A stretch of 46,456 bases of DNA, from contig JANQRI010000053.1 in assembly GCA_028284675.1 (NCBI GenBank), forward strand, positions 1 through 46,456. The letters run 5' to 3'. The stretch's first letter is position 1; the number at the start of each line of letters is the position of its first letter. Positions 24,787 through 33,416 of the stretch are shown here, piece by piece. The notes beneath the pieces were generated by a model. The model was given only the letters and a program-made list of their open reading frames with translations. It searched no databases and had not been told where the DNA came from. The position numbers were made by a program, and so were the translations under genes. This stretch comes from Gammaproteobacteria bacterium. Its GTDB lineage: Bacteria > Pseudomonadota > Gammaproteobacteria > HTCC5015.

Positions 24787-27651
24787 ATGATACAAAAACT
24801 AAGCCGCTTACCCTTTCAGCTTACTTCAATTGCCCTGGTAGTGGGCCTAACAATAACTACTGGACTCATTCTAATCGCACATAACGCAATCATAGACAGT
24901 GAACTCGAAACCTATGAAGCTGAAGCGGCCCAGGCAATGGAGCGCATTTCCAGAAAGCTCAGTTCAATTGACGAAGTCATGCAAGGTACACGTATTCTCT
25001 TCGATGCATCAAATCATGTAAATATTGATGAGTTCCGTGTATTGGCGGAAAACATACTTGGACGCCATACACATCTGACGGCCAGTCTCTATATGCCATT
25101 GGTTCCCGCAAATCAAAGAGCAGATTTTGAAAAAGAAACGCAGACAGACTTATACCCCAATTTCAGAATAACCGAACTCGATCAGAATTATTATAAGGTA
25201 GCAGGACAAAGACCCCGTTACCTGCCGGTTATTTATCAGGAACCTTCCTCACTCACATTTAAAACACTAATTGGTTTTGATTATTTATCTTCTGAAGAAT
25301 ACCAAACACATTTATTCAGAGCTATAGATTCGGCAAAAACAACTATTTCAATGCCTATTTTTCCAAAAGGCACGAATCACAAATACACCGCTTTTTTAGC
25401 CGTATACTCAACGAAATCTGTACCCAGATCAATAGACATACGACGTTATAGCTTTGAAGGAATGATTGCCGCACATCTCTCGACTGAAAAGCTTTTCAGC
25501 GATATCAACCTATATGACAATGTCGCATTATCATTAAAGATCAGAGCCCCGAATGAACCCATTCAATTCAGCACAATGATCGAACACAATGGCAAAAATC
25601 TTGATAAAAAATATGCCTGGCGACTCGCAAAATTTGAACGAAACCGGGAACTTCATATGGGCGCCCAGGTTTTTAAAATACAATACCTGAAAACCATTTA
25701 TGCGGCGGAGTCAAATCTTTTACTGCTTTTTGCATCTGTCATTACCGGCTTATTACTCACAGGCTTATTAATAGTTCAAGCCAGAGGCACCAGCCAAAAA
25801 GCAGCTGCCCTCGAACGAAGAACTGAGGAAATACAACGCCTGGTATCACAAAGAACCAAAGAACTTGCTGTAGAGAAAGAGCGCGCACATATTACACTGG
25901 AATCAATCGGTGATGCAGTTATTACCACTGACACCAAGGCCAATATTGAATATATGAATCCAGTTGCCGAACGTTTGACAGGGCACTTGGATAGCGAAGT
26001 GCGCGGCATGCCTGTCAGCTCAATAGTACGGATTCTTGATGAAAGAGAAGAAAAAGAAATACCCAGCCCTGTAGAAATATGCCTGGAAAAAGGTGAAATT
26101 TTTATTCGTAAAGAAACCTCCGTGCTGGTTGCTCCAAACAAGGATTTAATAGCAATCGATGAATCCGCCACCCCTATCAAAGACAAAGACGGCAACATAA
26201 CCGGATCAGTACTGGTATTTCATGATGTAAGCGAAGCACGAAAACTTACACAAAAGATGATGCATCAGGCAACACATGATGCGCTTACCAATCTACCAAA
26301 TAGAGTGCTGTTAATGGATCGCCTGCAACAGGCATTAAACCGTGCACCCTGGACACAAAAAATAGTAGCAGTTTTATTTTTGGATCTCGACAGATTCAAA
26401 CTTGTCAACGACACTCTGGGACATAATATGGGAGATGAAATGCTACGCCAAGTTGCCAGACGTCTTGAAGAGTGTTTGCGTGAAGGCGATACTGTCAGTC
26501 GTCTGGGTGGAGACGAGTTTGTAATTTTACTTCCTGATATCGCACAACATGATGACATTGAAGTTGTTGCAGAAAAAATTGTCGATGCTTTAAGCAAGCC
26601 TTTCAACATCAATCAACAGGAATACTACTCCACAGCCAGCATAGGCATAGCAGTATTTCCAGAAGGCGGCAAAGAACCATATGAACTGATGAAAAATGCC
26701 GATTCAGCAATGTACCGCGCAAAGGCAACCGGTAAAAACAAGCATATTTTTTACAGTGCGGAGCTTAACCTTCAAAGCACACAACGCCTTAATATGGAAA
26801 CGGATCTGCGCCATGCAATTAACCGGCAACAACTGGTATTGCATTACCAGCCGCAGCTTGACACTAAAACCAACCGAATCATCGGATGCGAAGCACTACT
26901 CCGCTGGAATCATCCGGCTTCCGGCCTCTTATACCCAGGTGAATTTATTGCTGTAGCTGAAGAAAGCGGCCTGATACTGGAAATAGGCGAATGGGTATTG
27001 CATGAAGCCTGTAGACAAAACAAAGCCTGGCAGAGCCTGGGCCTCCCGCCTATTTCAGTGGCAGTCAATATTTCAGACCGCCAATTCCAGCGCAGCAGCT
27101 TACTACAGGAAGTCCAGCAGGCACTAAATGCATCAAAACTAGACCCCAGTTACCTGGAGTTGGAGCTTACCGAAGGAATTTTGGCCAAAGACTCAAAAAG
27201 TGCAATCTCAATGCTCGATGACCTAAAGAAAATGAGCGTGCGGTTATCAATCGATGATTTTGGAACAGGCTACTCCTCACTTGCTCACTTGAAAAGGTTT
27301 CCCATTAATACCCTTAAAGTCGATCAGGCATTTGTAAAAGATATAACCATTGACTCTGATGATGCTGAAATTTGCGCGGCAGTCATTGCAATGGCGCACA
27401 ATCTCAACTTAAAAGTAATAGCCGAAGGAGTTGAGCATGAAGAGCAGCTGATTTTCTTACGTGATAAAAATTGCGACTCAATTCAAGGCTACTACTTCAG
27501 CAAACCTATTCCAGCCGAAGAATTCGCTGCATTTTTGAAAAATCATAATGAGAAACAAACAAAAAACGATCACACCAACAATCAGCAACAAGCAAATGAA
27601 AGAGACACAACAGTGCTACACTTCCACCCTGTCCCACCCCAGAAAAAATAA
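24787..27651 (+). CDS. CHASE-PAS-GGDEF-EAL cyclic di-GMP protein
   Basis: A 954-aa membrane sensor. Order: membrane helix at about 13-31; periplasmic CHASE domain about 45-260 (RYLPVIYQEPSS, FKTLIGFDY); second helix about 312-332; coiled coil; PAS about 370-480; GGDEF domain with GGDEF at 574-578 and an RxxD inhibitory site (REGD) five residues before it; EAL domain with EAL at 702-704 and DDFGTGYSS at 823-831. All key residues for both diguanylate cyclase and phosphodiesterase are present, so either activity is possible. CHASE suggests a small extracellular ligand. The C-terminal tail is Asn/Gln-rich. The ribosome site is poor and follows the inverted repeat upstream. Confidence 0.95.
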   Translation: MIQKLSRLPFQLTSIALVVGLTITTGLILIAHNAIIDSELETYEAEAAQAMERISRKLSSIDEVMQGTRILFDASNHVNIDEFRVLAENILGRHTHLTASLYMPLVPANQRADFEKETQTDLYPNFRITELDQNYYKVAGQRPRYLPVIYQEPSSLTFKTLIGFDYLSSEEYQTHLFRAIDSAKTTISMPIFPKGTNHKYTAFLAVYSTKSVPRSIDIRRYSFEGMIAAHLSTEKLFSDINLYDNVALSLKIRAPNEPIQFSTMIEHNGKNLDKKYAWRLAKFERNRELHMGAQVFKIQYLKTIYAAESNLLLLFASVITGLLLTGLLIVQARGTSQKAAALERRTEEIQRLVSQRTKELAVEKERAHITLESIGDAVITTDTKANIEYMNPVAERLTGHLDSEVRGMPVSSIVRILDEREEKEIPSPVEICLEKGEIFIRKETSVLVAPNKDLIAIDESATPIKDKDGNITGSVLVFHDVSEARKLTQKMMHQATHDALTNLPNRVLLMDRLQQALNRAPWTQKIVAVLFLDLDRFKLVNDTLGHNMGDEMLRQVARRLEECLREGDTVSRLGGDEFVILLPDIAQHDDIEVVAEKIVDALSKPFNINQQEYYSTASIGIAVFPEGGKEPYELMKNADSAMYRAKATGKNKHIFYSAELNLQSTQRLNMETDLRHAINRQQLVLHYQPQLDTKTNRIIGCEALLRWNHPASGLLYPGEFIAVAEESGLILEIGEWVLHEACRQNKAWQSLGLPPISVAVNISDRQFQRSSLLQEVQQALNASKLDPSYLELELTEGILAKDSKSAISMLDDLKKMSVRLSIDDFGTGYSSLAHLKRFPINTLKVDQAFVKDITIDSDDAEICAAVIAMAHNLNLKVIAEGVEHEEQLIFLRDKNCDSIQGYYFSKPIPAEEFAAFLKNHNEKQTKNDHTNNQQQANERDTTVLHFHPVPPQKK

Positions 27652-27701
27652 AAATACACAATAAAACGAACCACCCCAGCCGCTCTTCCGTATTAACAGT
27701 G

Positions 27702-27727
27702 AAACCATGGTTTATTGTAATTTTTCT
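27702..27727 (+). terminator. Possible weak terminator after GGDEF-EAL gene
   Basis: A 12-bp perfect palindrome AAACCATGGTTT (27702-27713) is followed by a T-rich tract ending in TTTTTCTT, 50 bp after the stop of the CHASE-PAS-GGDEF-EAL gene. The stem is short and AT-rich, so termination would be weak. Confidence 0.3.
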
Positions 27728-27823
27728 TAATAGTAGAATTGGATGCAATACTGCACCCGAACTTCAGCACAGCTAAAAATTTGCGCAATAAGTAATAAAA
27801 ATAAACCTTTAGTAGGCATAAAA

Positions 27824-28720
27824 ATGATAAATAAATCCATAGTCAATATATGCAAGCACTGGATTTGCCTGGCATTACTGTTGCCTGGCAATGCCTTGTG
27901 CCAAGATTCTATTTTTGTGGACAGCCTGCAACCCCCTGCATGGATCAACAAACCCGGTGGAAAAATAGCCCTGCAACCCGGCATGACCGTAAACCCTGAA
28001 GAAAAGATATACACCGGCAACCTCGGTAAAGTTGTTCTGCAAATGCCTGAAGGCAGTAAGGTAAAGCTTGGCGAAAGCACCGATTTTACAGTTGAACAGG
28101 CTGAAGACCTTGAAACTCCCCAAGATGAGACTTTTAAAGGTATATTACGCATACTAACAGGCGCATTTCGCTTCACTACCGAGAAACTTGCCGCACAAAA
28201 GAAACGTAATATTGATATCCGCCTGGCCACAGCGACTATTGGTATACGTGGAACCGACCTTTGGGGCCGCTCGAATAAAAACCGAGAATTTATATGCCTT
28301 ATAGAAGGACAAATATCAATTACAAGGGACAATGAGCCGCAAGTCACTATGACAAACTCTCGCTCAACTTATACCGTCGAGAAAAACAAACCTGCCAACC
28401 CCCTGGGTGTGATAAGCGCTGCACAACTCGCGGAACTCGCTACGGAAACAGAGCTTGATTACGGGAATGGAGTATTAACGCAAGACGGCAAATACACCGT
28501 CTACCTGCTTTCCACCCAAAATCGCCAATATGCTGAAAAGATTCAACAGGAAATTCAACAAAGAGGCTACCCAGCCAACATCACCAGTGTTACCGTAAAC
28601 CAGAAATTATGGAATCGTATTGGCATACAAAATTTCGCAACACTTGAAGATGCCCGCAGTTTCTCCGCAAATACTCAAAACTCATTAGGCATCAAAAACA
28701 ACTGGATAAACAAAGAATAA
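27824..28720 (+). CDS. FecR-domain protein with C-terminal SPOR-like domain
   Basis: A 298-aa exported protein. The frame opens at 27743, but the ATG at 27824 (MINKSIVNICKHW) gives a proper Sec signal peptide (ICLALLLPGNALCQ). A FecR fold follows at about 38-190 with LGKVVLQMPEGSKVKLG and the diagnostic ATIGIRGTD at 137-145. Residues about 225-295 (GKYTVYLLSTQNRQYAEKI, a repeat of alternating beta and helix) resemble a SPOR domain, which binds denuded peptidoglycan glycan. This is not an anti-sigma FecR, as no sigma-factor-binding N-terminus or ECF sigma gene is present. It is the first gene of a plus-strand run (141 bp, then 20 and 9 bp gaps) ending in a GGDEF-EAL gene. Confidence 0.87.
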   Translation: MINKSIVNICKHWICLALLLPGNALCQDSIFVDSLQPPAWINKPGGKIALQPGMTVNPEEKIYTGNLGKVVLQMPEGSKVKLGESTDFTVEQAEDLETPQDETFKGILRILTGAFRFTTEKLAAQKKRNIDIRLATATIGIRGTDLWGRSNKNREFICLIEGQISITRDNEPQVTMTNSRSTYTVEKNKPANPLGVISAAQLAELATETELDYGNGVLTQDGKYTVYLLSTQNRQYAEKIQQEIQQRGYPANITSVTVNQKLWNRIGIQNFATLEDARSFSANTQNSLGIKNNWINKE

Positions 28721-28861
28721 ATCTTATTTTAGAACTCATCTCATCAAAAATAACGGACAAGTAAGTAGTCCTACCCAAATGCCTTTTGAAAACGGCAGCA
28801 GACGTCAATAAATTACAAAATCCGCCGCTAAAAACCCAAACCCCATGAGAGAATTGTTTCC

Positions 28862-29878
28862 ATGGAGAACCTTAGGTCTTCGATACGGATATCATTATAC
28901 CGGGCTATCTTGTTTGCTTCGCTCGCAGTATTGGCTGCGCAAAATACCAGTGAGGCTCAAGGTTCAAACTTACGTTGGGCAACCGATCTGGCCACTCGAG
29001 GAGTTCAGGATCTTGAAAACGAGTCTTCGTCAGCCCAGCATGTCATTGGATTCGATCTACATAAAGTTTTTACTTCCTCGTCGGGGGATATCGGAACTCT
29101 GATTTTGCAGCCTTATATAGTTAAGCTCCATAATGTTGCAAATCCACCCTTTTTCTTTGATGGCGAAGACCAGGAACTCACCTGGCGAATTACAAATTTT
29201 AATCTCACAAAACTATCCAAAGGCCAGTTTAATATTCGTTTAGGTCACTTCGAGGTACCTTTCGGCCTGGAACAAAACATCAATACAAATGGCACTCTTA
29301 GACAGTTAACTTTTGCCAGCAGAAGAATTAAAGCAGACTGGGGTATCAGTGCCAACGGCTCTTTAACTGCTTTTGACTATGAAGTGGCTGCGACCCGAGG
29401 TTCCGGAAACGACCTCAGCGCCGACCAAGACCCCGGCCTGATCTCCGGACGCATCGGAACCCCCTCAAACAGAAACCTTATAACCGGTATTTCATTCCTA
29501 CAAGGCGATGTACTCACCGGAAACGGCATAGTTGACACAGATCAAATAGGTATCGACCTGGCTTATTATCTGTACTCATGGGAATTGCTGTTTGAACTGT
29601 CTACCGGAGATAGAGGCCCGGACGATATCGTTAATTCATTTATAGAGGCCTCATGGTACAACAATATCGGGAGTATACATGCATACTTTCAGCTCAGAAA
29701 TGAGCTCAATAAAAATACAAGCACAGGAAGACAGGACACTAACAGCATGACAACCGGGCTAAGCTGGAGCATCACACCCTCTCTGACGTTAAGCAGCCAA
29801 TGGACAAAAGAGCTTGATAACCCACAAACGTCACAAGAGGCTTCAAGATTTTTTCTACAGGCAAGAATACGCCTTTAA
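28862..29878 (+). CDS. Outer-membrane beta-barrel (porin-like) protein
   Basis: A 338-aa protein with a Sec signal at about 1-32 (AILFASLAVLAAQNTSEAQ). Alternating hydrophobic/polar strands run throughout (GTLILQPYIVKLHN; FNIRLGHFEVPFGLEQNI; GLSWSITPSLTLSSQWTKEL), and the C-terminus is an amphipathic strand, RFFLQARIRL. RLGHFEVPFGLEQN is typical of phosphate-selective OprO/OprP-like and related porins, where the plasma of charged residues lines the pore, but the assignment to a substrate is not safe. The frame starts at ATG 28862; an overlapping frame in 28845-29102 is a shadow. It is probably co-transcribed with the next two genes. Confidence 0.8.
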   Translation: MENLRSSIRISLYRAILFASLAVLAAQNTSEAQGSNLRWATDLATRGVQDLENESSSAQHVIGFDLHKVFTSSSGDIGTLILQPYIVKLHNVANPPFFFDGEDQELTWRITNFNLTKLSKGQFNIRLGHFEVPFGLEQNINTNGTLRQLTFASRRIKADWGISANGSLTAFDYEVAATRGSGNDLSADQDPGLISGRIGTPSNRNLITGISFLQGDVLTGNGIVDTDQIGIDLAYYLYSWELLFELSTGDRGPDDIVNSFIEASWYNNIGSIHAYFQLRNELNKNTSTGRQDTNSMTTGLSWSITPSLTLSSQWTKELDNPQTSQEASRFFLQARIRL

Positions 29879-29898
29879 CACACTCCAGGAAAAACTAA

Positions 29899-30867
29899 AT
29901 GCATATTAAAAACTGCTTTTTATTATTCGCAAGCCTGATTTTTCTCACACCAGACAGTGCCGACGCCATCGCTTACTGCGCGTTACGCGACCCGGTAAGA
30001 ACTATAGATTCCTTATACCCTGAGTCAAACCGATACAGCTCCATTGTCAAACCAGTTGACCGCAAAGCCCGCGATGAAGTCGGCAAAAAACTTCCGTTCA
30101 CCCTGCACTTTAATGAACTTGGAAAACATACAGTATATGTTGCACTAAAAAATGATAAGCCCCTTGGCGTTATTCATGTTAGATCAGAGCTGTCAGACTG
30201 GGGGCTGATTGAAATAGCGTGGGCACTGAACATGGATATGACGGTTAAAGCACTGCATATGCAACGATGCCGCAATCCCGGCTGCAATGAGCTGCCAATA
30301 AAAAGCCTCATATCCGAACTATCCGGAAAATCATTTGATGAATTACTAAACTATTTGGACACAAACACAGCCCAAAAAAATGCGCTGCAGCTCTCGATTA
30401 TAAAATCAGCACTAAAAACCATAGCCGTAACAGATATTGTTTGGGGTGAAGAAATATCAAAAATACAGCGACGCCACATTGTAAATAATACTTTTAATAC
30501 AAATAAACACACGAAAATTGTCCCCGCAAAAGTGTCACCACAATCAATCTCAAAACTAAATACGCAATTTGGCAAAAACGACACACTGATTATTAGGGAT
30601 TCAGCAAAGATTTATAAAATTGTGGATATGCAAAAGAACATTGGCAACCTGGTTGAAGCCAGTTGGAAACAGGGAAAGCACCAAGGAAAGTTTACTTGGC
30701 TATACTCAACAGATGGGACAGTATTGGCAATTTACCCTAAAACACCCTGGCCAAACAATGATATTAAAAGTTCATTCAAAGAACTGATCGGAACCAATAT
30801 CAAGAATAGCCAGTGCAGTACCGCAGCCCAAATCGCCAGCCATGAGCTTTACCTGCTAAGCCAATAA
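29899..30867 (+). CDS. Exported protein with FMN-binding-like domain
   Basis: A 322-aa protein with a signal peptide at about 1-23 (FLLFASLIFLTPDSADA). The first mature part, YCALRDPVRTIDSLYPES followed by NRYSSIVKPVD and LPFTLHFNELGKHTVYVAL, and then GVIHVRSELSDWGLIEIAWAL, resembles exported FMN-binding-like domains of the NosR/RnfG group. The covalent-flavin Thr motif (S/TGAT) is not seen, so it may be a cofactor-free or different member. The 140-residue C-terminal part has no recognised domain. The ATG has an AGGA site; it follows the porin by 20 bp and precedes the GGDEF-EAL gene by 9 bp, so it is likely its periplasmic partner. Confidence 0.72.
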   Translation: MHIKNCFLLFASLIFLTPDSADAIAYCALRDPVRTIDSLYPESNRYSSIVKPVDRKARDEVGKKLPFTLHFNELGKHTVYVALKNDKPLGVIHVRSELSDWGLIEIAWALNMDMTVKALHMQRCRNPGCNELPIKSLISELSGKSFDELLNYLDTNTAQKNALQLSIIKSALKTIAVTDIVWGEEISKIQRRHIVNNTFNTNKHTKIVPAKVSPQSISKLNTQFGKNDTLIIRDSAKIYKIVDMQKNIGNLVEASWKQGKHQGKFTWLYSTDGTVLAIYPKTPWPNNDIKSSFKELIGTNIKNSQCSTAAQIASHELYLLSQ

Positions 30868-30876
30868 CTTAAAATC

Positions 30877-32997
30877 ATGAAAATCAAGTATTACTTTGCC
30901 ATACTGATTGTTACATCTCTAACAGGAGGGTATCTCACTGAGTTTGCACTCATGCATCAATACGAAAAGATTCAACATTATTCAGACCAGCATATGCAAA
31001 GTTCACTCATGAGAAAAGATCTTGATCGCCTGCAAAACGATGTCTCGCAATACCTGATTACAATCGACCTAATATTGGGCAATGGGCAAAGCTACCTTCT
31101 TGACGGGGCAACCAAAAAAGGCAGCCTGATGCTGCAACAGCTCCAGACGATTACAGAAAACCCAATGTCCTCAAAATTCACAGCCAATCTTAAGATTGTT
31201 CACGAAGCCCTAACAGATATAAATCAGCTACTTGAAACCGCAGCAACACTCTCCAGTGAAAATAGAGACAGTGAACTTTTCAGGTTATTAACACTGGCAG
31301 ACGAAACCAGTATTAAATTAATAAAAACATTAAACTCGATAAATAAGGTTTTTGACAGCATAAACCAGGAAATCGCCACACGACTGGAACAACAGAAAAA
31401 TACAGCCGATTTCGCTAAAGCACTGGCAACAACTGTATTCTCATTATTAATTCTCGCACTTTGGTATTGGGCAAACCGGCAAATCAGCAAGCCACTTGTC
31501 GATTTAACCGACATGGCCAATAATGTTGAAAAAGGCATCACCTTCACCGGGGTCCCAAAAGGTCCAGCAGAAGTTCTTGAATTAAGCGACTGCCTAACGA
31601 AACTAACCGGAACGCTGACCTACCAGGCACGGCATGACCCTTTGACCAACCTGTTTAACCGCCGGGAATTTGAGAGACAACTCCTTGAAATCGTTTATAA
31701 AGCCAACAACGAGGAAATCTCGGCCAGAAGTGTACTCTGCTATCTGGATTTGGATCTGTTTAAAGCAGTCAACGATACTTGCGGACACGAAGCCGGCGAC
31801 GAATTATTGAAAATGGTAGCCAGCATACTTAAGAAAAACATCAGATCAACAGACATCGTCGCTCGTATCGGCGGAGACGAATTTTGCACATTATTGATAG
31901 GCTGCAATATGGAAATCGCAATGAAGATCTGTCATCAGGTTCGAGCTGATATCGAAAACCTGAGATTTCATTGGGAGGATCAAGTATTCAGAATCAGTGT
32001 AAGCACAGGGCTTACATATATATCGGGCAATGGAGAGGATCCATTGTCGGTATTAAATGCGGCAGACGCCGCATGCAGAGTCGCAAAAGAAACAGGAAGA
32101 AACAAAATACATGTATTTGACCTGGATGACAGAGCACTATCCTTAAAACGTCACGAAATGCTGAAAGTAAATCAGCTAAACCTTGCAATCGATGAAGGCC
32201 GCTTTACCCTATTCCGCCAACTGATAGTTCCGCTTGCGGATACAGCTAATGATCGAAACCATTATGAAATATTAATTCGCATGCAATCCCCTGACAAAGA
32301 CCCCATTCCCCCCGGAACTTTTTTACCTTTAGTCGAACGCTATCACCTGGGAGCCCGACTCGACCAGCTGGTTATCGATATGGTGTTTGACTGGTTAACC
32401 AAACACCCGGCAGATCTGGCCAAACTTGAACTATGCTCAATAAATTTATCAGGACAATCAATAGGCAGCCAGGACATTCTTGACCTTGTTATCACAAAAC
32501 TTGAGGAAACAGGAATCCCAGGTGAAAAAATCTGTTTCGAAATAACTGAAACAGCAGCCATTACCGACCTGGATAATGCAAAAATCTTTATCCATAAGCT
32601 CAGAGCACTGGGCTGCCGGTTTGCACTGGATGATTTTGGCAGCGGCATTTCGTCTTTCGGTTACCTGAAAAACCTACCAGTCGACTTCATTAAAATAGAC
32701 GGCTCATTTATCAAAGACATACTAAACGACGAAGTCGACAGAGCCACCGTCAAATCAATTAGCGAAGTTGCGCGAACATGCGATAAGCAAACGATCGCAG
32801 AATTTGTTGAATCCAAGGAAATTGCCGAATCACTTAAACCACTGGGGATTGATTTTGCACAGGGCTATCACTTTGGCAAACCGGAACCTTTAACAAGCAC
32901 ATCGAAGCATACGGAAAAAAACGCGCCAGCTTTTGAAACACCGGCCTGTGATCAACCTGAACCGGGAGCACTCCAGATTAAAAAACAGGCGAGCTAA
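30877..32997 (+). CDS. GGDEF-EAL cyclic di-GMP protein with periplasmic sensor
   Basis: A 706-aa membrane protein: N-terminal helix (YYFAILIVTSLTGGYL), a helical periplasmic region of about 160 residues resembling a four-helix-bundle sensor, second helix about 184-199, HAMP-like linker, GGDEF domain and EAL domain. The GGDEF motif is intact at 332-336, preceded by an RxxD site (RSTD). The EAL motif reads EIL (464-466), and the catalytic DDFG (585-588), SINLS, FEITET and IKIDG are present, so phosphodiesterase activity is still possible. It ends the four-gene run that begins with the FecR-SPOR protein. The ribosome site is weak, which suggests translational coupling to the gene 9 bp upstream. 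Confidence 0.95.
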   Translation: MKIKYYFAILIVTSLTGGYLTEFALMHQYEKIQHYSDQHMQSSLMRKDLDRLQNDVSQYLITIDLILGNGQSYLLDGATKKGSLMLQQLQTITENPMSSKFTANLKIVHEALTDINQLLETAATLSSENRDSELFRLLTLADETSIKLIKTLNSINKVFDSINQEIATRLEQQKNTADFAKALATTVFSLLILALWYWANRQISKPLVDLTDMANNVEKGITFTGVPKGPAEVLELSDCLTKLTGTLTYQARHDPLTNLFNRREFERQLLEIVYKANNEEISARSVLCYLDLDLFKAVNDTCGHEAGDELLKMVASILKKNIRSTDIVARIGGDEFCTLLIGCNMEIAMKICHQVRADIENLRFHWEDQVFRISVSTGLTYISGNGEDPLSVLNAADAACRVAKETGRNKIHVFDLDDRALSLKRHEMLKVNQLNLAIDEGRFTLFRQLIVPLADTANDRNHYEILIRMQSPDKDPIPPGTFLPLVERYHLGARLDQLVIDMVFDWLTKHPADLAKLELCSINLSGQSIGSQDILDLVITKLEETGIPGEKICFEITETAAITDLDNAKIFIHKLRALGCRFALDDFGSGISSFGYLKNLPVDFIKIDGSFIKDILNDEVDRATVKSISEVARTCDKQTIAEFVESKEIAESLKPLGIDFAQGYHFGKPEPLTSTSKHTEKNAPAFETPACDQPEPGALQIKKQAS

Positions 32998-33416
32998 TTA
33001 CTTAAAGTTCGTCAGGCATCCACAAAACGCGCGATCCACAACTCTTCGGGCGACATATTGTTTTCATTCACACAACCGTATTCGGGATATTGATCCTTGC
33101 TCTGAAAAATCGATATACAAACCCGGCGGCTGCACCCCAACAGCCCTGCGTAATTACAACCGAGACAAGAAAAAATTCCTGCACCACAACAACAGGAACA
33201 CAACCCCGGATACAAAGAGCAGCTAAACTATGATATAAACGCAATTTGTAGGATATCAGGATTATAGGTTTTTCTATAGAAATTCGGATTGACTCTGTAG
33301 ATAAATGATTACAGAACAGGGCTGTTCATAACCACGGCGATAAAGTTGAATATACCCATTACCCGGGACCCCTGCACCGGAAAGCTAACGGTCACTGGCA
33401 CCTGGGGAGAATACCG
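32998..33416. other. Intergenic region, 419 bp
   Basis: The gap between the GGDEF-EAL gene and the TPR gene holds only one doubtful reading frame (33012-33215, minus; listed separately), a 12-bp palindrome TTTCTATAGAAA at 33271-33282, and a weak TTGACT box near 33289. The TPR gene's own GGGGAGA ribosome site is at its right edge. I see no RNA gene. Confidence 0.5.
33012..33215 (-). CDS. Doubtful small Cys-rich ORF, 67 aa
   Basis: A 67-codon frame starts at TTG 33215 and has nine Cys in its first 33 residues (LCSCCCGAGIFSCLGCNYAG), then a soluble-looking end (MSPEELWIARFVDA). The Cys clustering is unusual and could bind metal. Against it: TTG start, no ribosome site, no recognisable homologue, and it is tail-to-tail with the GGDEF-EAL gene. 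Listed as a candidate only. Confidence 0.25.
   Translation of the reverse strand: MYPGLCSCCCGAGIFSCLGCNYAGLLGCSRRVCISIFQSKDQYPEYGCVNENNMSPEELWIARFVDA

Noticed and set aside
27743..27823. Upstream 27-codon extension of the FecR-SPOR frame.
   Set aside because: It would bury the signal peptide behind a hydrophilic stretch; the ATG at 27824 places the signal peptide at the N-terminus.
27824..28720. FecI/FecR surface-signalling pair for the STN receptors.
   Set aside because: The FecR-domain protein is exported whole and followed by porin and GGDEF-EAL genes; no sigma factor is present and it lies 6 kb away in another transcription unit.
28845..29102. 85-codon frame overlapping the porin start.
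   Set aside because: It lies in another frame of the porin signal region, and the porin frame has a signal peptide and beta-barrel pattern.
33293..33314. LexA-like box (CTGTA...TACAG) before the TPR gene.
   Set aside because: Spacing between CTGT and ACAG is 12, not 8 as in the SOS box, so it is not a LexA site.
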